A program made the translations under genes and the position numbers. Positions 56,003 through 64,000 of a DNA stretch of 64,000 bases are shown here, piece after piece (position 1 is the first letter of the stretch; each line of letters begins with the position of its first letter). The stretch is from Lithobates sylvaticus (Eukaryota; Chordata; Amphibia; Anura; Ranidae): positions 92,868,273 to 92,932,272 of the forward strand of contig CM053031.1 of NCBI GenBank assembly GCA_028564925.1, in the 5' to 3' direction. The notes under the pieces were generated by a model. The model saw only the letters and a program-made list of their open reading frames with translations, did not search any database and was not told the DNA's origin.

Positions 56003-56853
56003 CCCCGATGTTGCTGCCCCCCCCCCACCCCACCTCCCTGGCTCCCCACGTCCTGGGCGGCCAGGCCGGACCCGGCACTGCTCCTGCCCACTGGCCTTCT
56101 TGCTTCACTTCCTGGTGGCGTCCGCCTACCCTCTGCTGTGTTGGCCCTTCCGGCGGCCCGTCGCGCTGTACTAGCAGACATATGCACCCTACTGTCCTCC
56201 CCCCTCGGCTCGTGCAGAGCTGCTGAAGGGTCCGATGCCGCACTCCTCCGGGGTGTATTACCCCCCATCCTGGCTGTTCCTCCAGACTGAGCTGACCGCC
56301 CCCCCCTCAACTCGTGCAGAGCTGCTGGGGAGGACGCCGCTGTGGCAAGGGCCGATGTGCTTCCTGACTGCCCCCTCTTCCCGGCTCCCGTCCGCTGTGA
56401 CCTCCTCTCCGCTGGTTGTCCCCCCGGTCTGTGCAGATCTGCGGGGGCTGGTGGGTCCTGTGAGGGCCCCCTTCTAGCTGCTGGGGATGGAACTCTGAGT
56501 AGGCCCGAAGCCCCGCCCCCCGCATGGCGCCCGCGGCGTGCGTTCCGCCTAGGCCCCATCGGGGTCTCTGTCTGGGCCCTCTTGGCAGGTGGTGTGGATA
56601 AATCCCCCCTAGGGCTCCTGGCTGGTCTGGATGGGCCTGCAACCCCCCCTGGAGAGTACCTCACAGGTGCCCTGGGCACCCGGCCGCTTGATCGGTCACC
56701 ACCATCCGCCGAACGTCCCTCCGGTCTTCTGCTCTGTCCTCCATCCCTGGATGCTGCTCCAGCAAGTATAGCTGCCACCTGTGCCTGCAGCCATTCGGCC
56801 CCATTCGTCTCTGCCGCGGCCCTCAGTCGCTCCACGAGGTCGCTGTCGGCCAT
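55996..56853 (-). CDS. Ngaro first ORF, Arg/Gly/Pro-rich, function unknown
   Basis: 285 residues beginning MADSDLVERLRAAAE. After a short helical start it is low-complexity Arg/Gly/Ala/Pro-rich. The stop overlaps the next ATG. Probably the leader part of the gag region; no domain is recognised. The GC-rich composition makes opposite-strand frames long, which weakens the case for coding. Confidence 0.55.
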   Translation of the reverse strand: MADSDLVERLRAAAETNGAEWLQAQVAAILAGAASRDGGQSRRPEGRSADGGDRSSGRVPRAPVRYSPGGVAGPSRPARSPRGDLSTPPAKRAQTETPMGPRRNARRGRHAGGGASGLLRVPSPAARRGPSQDPPAPADLHRPGGQPAERRSQRTGAGKRGQSGSTSALATAASSPAALHELRGGRSAQSGGTARMGGNTPRRSAASDPSAALHEPRGEDSRVHMSASTARRAAGRANTAEGRRTPPGSEARRPVGRSSAGSGLAAQDVGSQGGGVGGGQQHRGW

Positions 56854-56879
56854 TTTAGCTGGATGTAGAGGAGCAGTGA

Positions 56880-57084
56880 GAAAAACTGCCTCCTCCTGTG
56901 AATTCCATACAACGAGTGTTCCCGATTGGCCACGCCCCCTTTTTATAATGCCGCTCCCCCTGCCTCCTATTTGCTGCCCCCTGCTAACCCCTCCCTGCTA
57001 CATTCCTTTTTGGTGTGTCACTAGACACACAGTCATGTCTGGCCCTCCCTATCCTCATTGCACTCGTTCTGTCCGGCCCTCTCT
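56880..57084 (-). repeat. Ngaro 5' terminal repeat (205 bp)
   Basis: First repeat in element sense, identical by eye to 50808-51012, and lying just upstream of the first ORF. Confidence 0.92.
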
Positions 57085-57197
57085 GGAACCTGGGAAACCC
57101 CCCCCCCCCCCCCACCTCCCAAAAAAAAATAAAAGTGTCCAAAAGAGGTAGGGGAGAAGGCAGAAAAGCAGAACTTTTGGGTGAAGTTACGCTTTAA
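57085..57197. repeat. End of the TTAA-ended repeat that received the Ngaro
   Basis: A C run at 57098-57113, then sequence ending GGGTGAAGTTACGCTTTAA; the other strand begins TTAAAGCGTAACTTCACCC. The sequence left of the Ngaro (about 50090-50173) appears to be the other part. Confidence 0.5.
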
Positions 57198-57529
57198 TCC
57201 ACTTTATCAAGGGGTGCTAGGGGCTCTTATTCCGCTAGGGCTATGGCCTAATACTTGTAGCCCTGATATTAACATTGGTGCAAAAGCATTAAAAACAAAA
57301 GTGATGCATTTTTCCAAAGAATATAATTGGTTTCTCTGAGCAGCTGCTCCACTTTTACAGCGTTTTTTTCTAAATTAGCCCTGCTTTGACCGGGAAGGAT
57401 GTCTGCTAAGTGATCTTGCCTGGACTTATATTACCATAGTTCTACATCAAAAATCTGATCCAGCAACAGAAGGGCCAGGAGTTATGTATGCAATTTTGGG
57501 GAGAAGCATTTTACCATTTGTACAGAGGG
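57198..57529. other. No recognisable feature
   Basis: Anonymous DNA without ORF. Confidence 0.5.
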
Positions 57530-58003
57530 CTATTTAGTCATACCCTGATCAACCATAACTGTATGTCCATCCACAGATATCGAGTAGGTCTAACTTTTGC
57601 CACCAAAACAGCCCTGACCCACTGAGGCATGGGTACCACTAGACCTCTGAAGGTATGCTGTGGTGTCTGGCACCAAACTATCAGTAGCAGATCCTTTAAA
57701 TCATGTAAGCTCCATGATTGGGCATCCATGGACTTGTTTTTCCAGCAAATCCCACAGATTCTCAATTGCCAACTCAAAACCTCAAACTTGTTATTTTCCT
57801 CAAACCATTCTTGTTTCCATAAAGGAGTGTACTTTTTTTTTTTTTTTTTTTACTTGTATAATCTTTATTTTCTTCATATTTATAAAAAAAAAATACATAC
57901 TTAAAAATATATATCACAAAACCAATAAAAGAAAGACATTTTCTCACAGTTTTCTATTATCTCTTTTATTTTTATCCCCCTAACTATTTTCTTCTTTACC
58001 CCC

Positions 58004-58034
<31 letters not shown>

Positions 58035-58550
58035 ACACTATTCTTTGTCCTTATATATGTTTTAAATCTCTAAAGGAGTGTACTTGGTCAGCAACAATGT
58101 TTAGGTAGGTGGCACCATGTCCAGTAAAATATCCATGAATAGAATGACTCAAGGTTTCCCAGCAGAACATTGCCCTAGGCATCACACTGCCTCCATTGAC
58201 TCGCCTTTTTCCCATTATGCATCCTAGTGCCCTCTCTTCCCCAGGTAAGTGACACACATACCTAGCCATCTATATAATGTAAAAGAAAACGTGATTCATC
58301 AGACCAGACCACCTTCTTTCAATTTTCTGTGGTCCAGTTCTGATGCTCATGTGCCCATTGTATGCACTTTTGGCTGGAGACAGGGGTCAGCTTGGACACC
58401 CTCCAGCTATGCAGCCCCATACACAAAAAACTGCAATGCTCATTTTTTCTGCTTTTAACACATCAACTTCAGTTTCAACGTGTTTACTTGGTGCCTAAGA
58501 TATTCACTTTTATTCACAAAACATGTCACTGGTATGGCTGATCACTCTGC
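57530..58550 (-). mobile_element. Tc1-like transposon remnant with transposase fragments
   Basis: Minus-strand frames give KLTPVSSQK, WAHEHQNWTTEN, KKVVWSDESRFLLH (catalytic Asp region), CIMGKRRVNGGSVM, FCWETLSHSIHGY, TYLNIVADQVHSF, and, beyond an insertion, DLKDLLLIVWCQTPQHTF and VRAVLVAKVRPTRY. These are the middle and end of a Tc1-like DD34E transposase. The N-terminal helix-turn-helix half is absent: near 58440 the sequence jumps to the 5' noncoding end (about 58450-58550). The second half is interrupted at 57834 by a small retroelement and by internal loss. Dead copy. Confidence 0.85.
57835..58070. mobile_element. Short retroposed insert with 15-bp target duplication
   Basis: taaaggagtgtactt occurs at 57820-57834 and 58071-58085, inside the Tc1-like remnant. 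The 236-bp insert starts with a T run and an AT-rich ATCTTTATTTTC-like end, so it is a minus-strand 3' fragment of a LINE or a SINE. It ends with a long C run and a CA microsatellite (57995-58038). Confidence 0.8.
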
Positions 58551-58735
58551 ACATGCTAATCTTTTTCTTTATCTTTACTGATATATTTAAAGGATGACTA
58601 ACAAAATAATACACCAAAAAATGCAAATTGGAAGCTCATTCCCACATCAGATAATTGCCATTGATAATTGGTATTCCCTCCCTATCCATCTGCAGATATA
58701 AAGGTTATCTAAGATTGCAGTCTAACAATCTTCTC
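58551..58735. other. No recognisable feature
   Basis: Short AT-rich stretch between the Tc1-like remnant and the paralogous segment. Confidence 0.5.
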
Positions 58736-58745
58736 CTCTAAGAAG

Positions 58746-58902
58746 CAGGGGTAGGCAACCTCGGCCCCCCAGCTGTTTTGAAACTACAAGTCCCATGAGA
58801 CATTGCAAAACCCTAACAATCACAGTCATGACTCCTAGAGGGAGAGGCATGATGAGATTTGGAGTTTCACCACAGATGGAAGGCAGAGGTTGCCTTCCCC
58901 TG
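58746..58902. mobile_element. hAT miniature element (CAGGGGTAGGCAACC ends), copy 2, uninterrupted
   Basis: 157 bp from CAGGGGTAGGCAACCT to GGTTGCCTTCCCCTG, followed by ctctaaat (58903-58910); the left flank has a slightly altered ctctaagaag. Paralogue of 43834-44386 without the Harbinger-like insert. Confidence 0.85.
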
Positions 58903-59252
58903 CTCTAAATTATTCAGTGGATAAATTACTCAATATAATATATCAATAGTATGGCCACATCGCACCCTCAACTCACAACCCATCTGCAGCTGCTAGGTAA
59001 TGGTGTGCAGCACAACCCCTGTAGGAGCCGCCGATTAGGATTTGTCCTCTGCCTCAACCTTTTCAAGAACCTCAGCCCCTCTAACACACCAGGTTAAGTG
59101 TACAAACAATATCACAGGAAATCACTGAAAGTATTACTTAGTACCCAGTAGTAGTGCTATATCAAAAAAAAACGATACCAAACCAGGTAGTAAAGGCACA
59201 CGTAATATATTGTCACCCAAAATGGTTGGCCACTTGGCAAGAGTAAAATAGA
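58903..59252. repeat. Paralogue of 44387-44599 plus 45375-45510
   Basis: Near-identical over its length, including AAATTACTCAATATAATATA and the ACCAAACCAGGTAGTAAAGG stretch, with the solo-LTR site empty at about 59108-59115. Confidence 0.9.
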
Positions 59253-59264
59253 TAAACCACTTTC

Positions 59265-59470
59265 TGACCTCAACCACTGCTGGGCACTGATACGTGGCAC
59301 TGATTAGCACGGATGGGCACTGATACACAGCACTGATATGAGGCACTGATGGGCATCCCTAGTGGCACTGGCAGTGGTAGGCATTGTCAGTGGGCACTGA
59401 TTGGCAGCTGCCTGGGCATTAATTGGCAGCTGCCTGGGCACAGATGTGCATTTCCCTGGGGGTCTAGTGG
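59265..59470 (+). repeat. Diverged GGCACTGAT-type repeats in the TTAA element
   Basis: Short repeats of GGGCACTGATACGTGGCACT type, and a twofold ATTGGCAGCTGCCTGGGCA, related to the arrays at 37340 and 61675. Confidence 0.65.
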
Positions 59471-59636
59471 GGGCATACCTGGTGGTCCAGTGTGGTCGCG
59501 TCCCTGGTGGTCCTGGGCGGCATTATGGTGGTCCTGGGCAGGATCTTGAGGGGGGGCTGCGCTGATAAACAAACAGCACAGACCCCCCCTGTCCGGAGAG
59601 CCGCAGATCGGCTCTCATCTACTCGCGTCTCTGCAA

Positions 59637-59900
59637 TCAACCACTGTGCAATGCTCTGCCACCACTGTGCAATGCTCTGCAACCAACCACTGTGCAATGC
59701 TCTGCCACCACTGTGCAATGCTCTGCAACCACTGTGCAATGCTCTGCAACCACTGTGCAATACTCTACCAACACTGTGCAACACTGTTACCAATACTTGC
59801 CAATACTTGCCAATACTCTGCCAATACTCGCCAATACTCTGCCAATACTCTGCCAATACTCTGCCAATACTCGCCAATACTCTGCCAATACTCTGCAATA
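59637..59900 (+). repeat. Two adjacent minisatellites in the TTAA element
   Basis: 59637-59785 repeats CAACCACTGTGCAATGCTCTG-like units of 18-23 bases; 59786-59900 repeats CCAATACTCTG/CCAATACTCG of 10-12 bases. The second could have arisen from the first by drift and re-amplification. Confidence 0.85.
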
Positions 59901-60168
59901 ATTTTTAATAGAAACAAAGAATTTTTTTTTTTTTTTTTTTTACCGAATTTTCTGTATTTTTTGATTTATAGCGCAAAAAATAAAAAACCCAGCGGTGATT
60001 AAATACCACCAAAAGAAAGCTGTATTTGTGTGAAAAAAAGGACACAAAATTCATTTGGGTACAGTGTTGCATGACTGAGTAATTGTCATTCAAAGTGTGA
60101 GAGCACCGAAAGCTGAAAATTGGTCTGGTTAGGAAGGGGGTTTAACTGCCCAGTGGTCAAGTGGTTAA

Positions 60169-60425
60169 TATCCTGAGGACGTCATATGACGCCCAGTCAG
60201 GATATTGAAACCACTTTGCCGCCGTCATTCTGCTATATGGCGGGCAGCAAGTGATTAAATCATTTTTTAAATCACAAATTATTTATTAATTTTTTTATTG
60301 CATTTTAGTGTAAATATGAGACCTGAGGTCTTTTTGACCCCAGATCTCATATTTAAGAGGTCTTGTCATGCTTTTTTCTATTCCAAGGGATGTTTTCATT
60401 CCTTGTAATAGGAATCAAAGTGACA
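60169..60425. repeat. Further TTAA-bounded and hairpin repeat pieces
   Basis: 60169-60258 holds a hairpin (ATATCCTGA...TCAGGATAT) and ends GCAAGTGATTAA, matching a TTAA-family terminus. 60313-60356 forms another hairpin (AAATATGAGACCTGAGG and complement). No gene. Confidence 0.6.
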
Positions 60426-60429
60426 CAAT

Positions 60430-60585
60430 TTTTATTTTATTTTTTATTGGGTTTTGCAAAAATAAAATTATACATACTTTCCAGACAAACAGGAGTACGC
60501 AGACTCCTTTCACTATTTTCAACATAAAATAACTTGTGTAAAAATAAAAAATAAAAGGTAAAATAATTAAGAAAACATTTTTTTT
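60430..60585 (-). mobile_element. 3' end fragment of an L1-type LINE
   Basis: A/T-rich TTTTATTGGGTTTTGCAAAA start resembling the 3' end at 15864 of the old L1, 5' truncated after about 150 bases. No clear target duplication. Confidence 0.5.
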
Positions 60586-61674
60586 TAACCACTTAACATC
60601 CGGCCCATAGCCGAATGACGGCTACAGGGCAGATGCTTAACTCTGGGAGGGCCTACAGTGACGTCCTCCCAGAATTCCGCTCTTGCGCGCCCCCTGGGGT
60701 GCACACCCGAGAACATCTGTGAACATCTGCGAACATTGAGAACATCCGTGAACATCACGGATCACGGTAAACGGCCGCTCATCACGGCTGTTTACCACGT
60801 GATCACTTTGTTAACCACTTGCTTACTGGGCACTTAAACACCCTTCCTGCCCAGACCAATTTTCAGCTTTCGGTGCTCTCACACTTTGAATGACAATTAC
60901 TCAGTCATGCAATACTGAACCCAAATGAATTTTTTGTCCTTTTTTTCCCACAAATAGAGCTTTCTTTTGGTGGTATTTGATCACCTCTGGGTTTTTTATT
61001 TTTTGTGCTATAAATGAAAAAAGACCGAAAATTTTGAAAAAAAAACGCATTTTCTTTGTTTCTGTGATAAAATTTTGCAAATTATTAATTTTTCTTTATA
61101 AATTTTGGCCACAATTTATACTGCCACATATCTTTGGTAAAAATAACCCAAATTAGTGGATATTATTTGGTCTTTGTGAAAGTTACAGACTCTACAAACT
61201 GTGGTGCAAATCATACAAAATTGATCACATCTGATGTACTGGTGACCTATCTCATTTCTTGTGACCCGAACAAGCCAGGAAAGTACAAATACCCCCAAAT
61301 GACCTCTTTTTTGAAAGTAGACATTCTAAGGTATTTAGGAAGAGGCATGGTGAGCTTTTTGATGCTGTCATTTTTTTCCCACAATTCTTTGCAAAATGAA
61401 TTATTTTTTTATTTTTTATTTTTTTTCACAAAATTGTCATTCTAATGGGTTATTTCTTTCACATGGAATGTGTATACCACAAATGACACCCCAAAATAAA
61501 TTCTGCTACTCCTCCTGAGTATTACGATACCACATGTGTGGGACTTTTACACAGCCTGGCCACTTAGAGAGGCCCAACATGCAGGGAGTGCCATCACATG
61601 TTCTAGGAGCATAAATTACACATCTAACTTGTTGACTACCTATTACACTTCTGAAGGCCCTGGAGCAACAGGAC

Positions 61675-62045
61675 AATGACACGTGACACTGACGTGGCAC
61701 TGATGACAGGTGGCACTGATGACATGTGACACTAATGTGGCACTGGTGACAGATGGCACTAGTATGGGGCACTGATGACACGTGACACTGATGACAGACG
61801 GCACTAATACGGGGCACTGATGACATGTGACACTGACAGATGGCACTGATGACAGATGGCACTAATACGTTGCACTGATGACAGATGGCACTAATACGTG
61901 GCACTATCATGTGGCACTAATACGTGGCACTGATGAGAGATGGCACTAATATGCAGCACTGATGACAGATGGCACCGACACGTGACAATGATGACACGTG
62001 ACACTAATGACAGATGGCACTGATGTGGCACTGATGACACGTGCA
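61675..62045 (+). repeat. ~30-bp minisatellite (GGCACTGATGACAG type)
   Basis: Diverged units of GATGGCACTAATACG / GGCACTGATGACA, reverse complement of the array at 37340-37845, and at the equivalent place in the element. Confidence 0.88.
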
Positions 62046-63525
62046 CTGGGGACACGGATGGGGACAGGTGGATGGGGACAGGTGGATGGGGACAGGTGGA
62101 TGGGGACAGGTGGATGGGGACGGGTGGATGGTGACGGGTGGATGGTGACGGGTGGATGGTGACGGGTGGATGGTGACAGGTGGATGGTGACGGGTGGATG
62201 GGGACAGGTGGATGGGGTGGATGGTGACAGGTGGATGGGGTGGATGGGGACGGGTGGATGGTGACGGGTGGATGGTGACGGGTGGATGGGGACAGGTGGA
62301 TGGGGTGGATGGTGACAGGTGGATGGGGTGGATGGGGACGGGTGGATGGTGACGGGTGGATGGTGACGGGTGGATGGGGTCGGGTGGATGGGGACGGGTG
62401 GATGGGGACGGGTGGATGGGGACGGGTGGATGGGGTGGATGGGGTGGATGGGGACAGGTGGATGGGGACAGGTGGATGGGGTGGATGGTGACAGGTGGAT
62501 GGGGTGGATGGGGACGGGTGGATGGGGTGGATGGTGTGGATGGGGACAGGTGGATGGTGACAGGTGGATGGTGACAGGTGGATGGGGACAGGTGGATGGT
62601 GACAGGTGGATGGTGACAGGTGGATGGGGACAGGTGGATGGTGACAGGTGGATGGTGACAGGTGGATGGTGACAGGTGGATGGGGACAGGTGGATGGGGA
62701 CAGGTGGATGGTGACAGGTGGATGGGGACAGGTGGATGGGGACAGGTGGATGGTGACAGGTGGATGGGGACAGGTGGATGGGGACAGGTGGATGGTGACA
62801 GGTGGATGGGGTGGATGGTGACAGGTGGATGGTGACAGGTGGATGGGGACAGGTGGATGGGGACAGGTGGATGGTGACAGGTGGATGGGGTGGATGGTGA
62901 CAGGTGGATGGTGACAGGTGGATGGGGTGGATGGTGACAGGTGGATGGTGACAGGTGGATGGGGACAGGTGGATGGTGACAGGTGGATGGGGACAGGTGG
63001 ATGGTGACAGGTGGATGGGGACAGGTGGATGGGGACAGGTGGATGGTGACAGGTGGATGGGGTGGATGGTGACATGTGGATGGTGACAGGTGGATGGGGT
63101 GGATGGTGACAGGTGGATGGTGACAGGTGGATGGGGACAGGTGGATGGTGACAGGTGGATGGGGACAGGTGGATGGTGACAGGTGGATGGTGACAGGTGG
63201 ATGGGGACAGGTGGATGGTGACAGGTGGATGGGGACAGGTGGATGGTGACAGGTGGATGGTGACAGGTGGATGGGGACAGGTGGATGGTGACAGGTGGAT
63301 GGGGTGGATGGTGACAGGTGGATGGTGACAGGTGGATGGGGTGGATGGTGACAGGTGGATGGTGACAGGTGGATGGGGACAGGTGGATGGTGACAGGTGG
63401 ATGGTGACAGGTGGATGGGGACAGGTGGATGGTGACAGGTGGATGGGGTGGATGGTGACAGGTGGATGGTGACAGGTGGATGGGGTGGATGGTGACAGGT
63501 GGATGGGGACAGGTGAATGGGGACA
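62045..63525 (+). repeat. 14-bp minisatellite (GACAGGTGGATGG[G/T]), ~1.5 kb
   Basis: About 100 copies of a 14-base unit, with the last base G or T giving alternating types and occasional shortened GGTGGATGG units. It is strongly G-rich on the plus strand. The apparent His/Pro/Ser open frames on the minus strand result from a unit lacking stop codons in all three phases. Confidence 0.95.
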
Positions 63526-63603
63526 CAGATCGCACTTTTAGTTTTTTTTTTTTTTTTACTTACGGCGCTGCAGCCGTTGTTCTCTCTCTCCCCACACGCT
63601 GTC

Positions 63604-63665
63604 TGTGTGAGGAGAGAGAGCGGCGCTGACAGATGATCTCATATGTTTCCATATGAGATCATCTC
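63604..63665. repeat. Hairpin in the GC-rich end of the TTAA element
   Basis: AGATGATCTCATATG and CATATGAGATCATCT pair closely; the same palindrome occurs at 37203-37240 in the related element. Confidence 0.8.
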
Positions 63666-63884
63666 TCATTGGACACGCCGATCTCGCTGTAAACGGCCGC
63701 TGTAATTGGCCGTTTACAGCGATCTGTGACCGGCCGTGTCCGACGGACACGGCCAGCACAGAACTTCCCCGATGCGCGCTCTCAGGAGCGCGCATTAGGG
63801 AAGTAAACAACAGGACGTCCTCCCTGCAGGGAGCGTCCGCGCTGCAGCCGTCTTTCGGCTATAGCGCGGGCGCGAAGAGGTTAA

Positions 63885-63943
63885 ATGATGGAGCATTTCA
63901 CTTGTAAACAAGTTTGTTTACAAGTGAAATGCTCCTTCATTTG
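63885..63943. repeat. 29-bp-arm palindrome at the TTAA junction
   Basis: AAATGATGGAGCATTTCACT and onward pairs with its complement ending TCCTTCATTT, with one mismatch and a 2-base loop, immediately after the right TTAA of the nested element. Confidence 0.85.
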
Positions 63944-64000
63944 ATGGAGCGATCATGTGGTAAACGGCCAATGCGAAAGATCGAGCTGTCGGCTTTCTTT

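Larger units (their letters stand above)
50174..57084 (-). mobile_element. Ngaro tyrosine-recombinase retroelement, looks whole
   Basis: A 6.9-kb element of the DIRS order, read right to left. It has the split direct repeats typical of the group: a 205-bp repeat at 56880-57084 (5' end) recurs at 50808-51012, and a 537-bp repeat at 51013-51549 recurs at 50174-50710 (3' end). Five ORFs lie between: two gag-region frames, reverse transcriptase-RNase H, tyrosine recombinase and an SGNH-hydrolase frame. No break is apparent in these frames. The paired repeats are nearly identical by eye, so the copy is very young. No target duplication is expected or seen. It interrupts a TTAA-ended repeat whose far end is at 57197. 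Confidence 0.9.
59253..60168. mobile_element. TTAA-target miniature element with internal minisatellites
   Basis: Starts AAACCACTTTCTGACC (TTAA altered by one base) and ends GGTCAAGTGGTTAA at 60168. The paralogue at 45512-45517 has the empty TTAA (agattaacaatgg). The AT-rich right part (59905-60120) is the reverse complement of the start of the element at 60811 (GTGAGAGCACCGAAAGCTG and others). Confidence 0.8.
60811..63884 (-). mobile_element. TTAA-target (piggyBac-like) element, 3.07 kb, with long minisatellites
   Basis: Bounded by TTAACCACTTGC and CGAAGAGGTTAA. In reverse orientation it matches the element at 36975: the GC-rich end (63560-63880), the arrays (61675-63525) and the AT-rich end (60815-61670). 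A piggyBac origin is suggested by the TTAA duplication and CC(A/T)CTT ends. No transposase frame is present, so it is non-autonomous. Confidence 0.75.
60586..64000. mobile_element. Outer TTAA-target element, interrupted by a relative and cut by the window end
   Basis: Starts TTAACCACTTAACATCCGG at 60586. Its GC-rich terminal region (60590-60810) resumes after the nested element at 63885 with a TTAA at each junction (60811-60814, 63881-63884). A palindrome continues across the join. Confidence 0.65.

Noticed and set aside
54497-57197. Plus-strand Pro/Ser-rich open frames
   Set aside because: They are opposite-strand shadows of the GC-rich Ngaro gag region; the minus-strand frames carry the recognisable domains.
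61891-63535. Two long minus-strand frames (394 and 529 codons) rich in His, Pro, Ser and Thr
   Set aside because: They translate the 14-bp minisatellite, which has no stop codon in any minus-strand phase. The two frames overlap in different registers with the same peptide.

Overview
The window is about 64 kb of vertebrate-type, almost purely repetitive nuclear DNA. I see no host protein-coding gene, rRNA, tRNA, CRISPR array or bacterial-style operon. The mixture of elements (Tx1/L1-type and CR1 LINEs, DIRS and Ngaro tyrosine-recombinase retroelements, several hAT families, Tc1-like, TTAA-target and Harbinger-like miniature elements, and very long minisatellites) suggests an amphibian. Several miniature-element termini resemble repeats I recall from ranid frogs. 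That taxonomic guess rests on recall, not on a search.

Layout. 1-3.2 kb: tail of a terminal-inverted-repeat element, then anonymous DNA. 3.2-11.4 kb: a complete L1-type LINE on the minus strand with both ORFs open and a perfect 15-bp target duplication. 12.0-15.3 kb: a decayed CR1 LINE (minus), split by a 623-bp hAT miniature element with a perfect 8-bp duplication. 15.9-32.0 kb: a second, old, 5'-truncated L1 (minus), itself split by an 11-kb hAT transposon (20451-31512). That hAT carries a 4.9-kb array of a 64-bp satellite upstream of a dead transposase gene. 32.1-33.1 kb: DIRS fragment. 34.7-41.4 kb: a long-inverted-repeat (foldback) hAT derivative, split by another hAT (36293-41007) with a ZBED1-like transposase pseudogene. 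41.4-50 kb: miniature elements, a solo LTR, and a hAT nested in another element. 50.2-57.1 kb: a whole-looking Ngaro element (minus) with five ORFs and split direct repeats. 57.5-58.6 kb: Tc1-like remnant. 58.7-64 kb: a paralogue of the 43.8-45.5 kb segment, then a pile of TTAA-target elements carrying minisatellites.

The elements do not form one pathway, but they form a readable insertion stratigraphy. Target duplications and one paralogous empty site give the order in which many of them landed. The most unusual signals are the satellite with higher-order structure inside a hAT transposon, near-perfect palindromes inside two transposase genes, a foldback element apparently built by inverted duplication of a hAT 3' end, repeated minisatellite birth in one TTAA family, long pyrimidine-rich spacers between the two L1 ORFs, and the very young Ngaro copy with an SGNH-hydrolase ORF.
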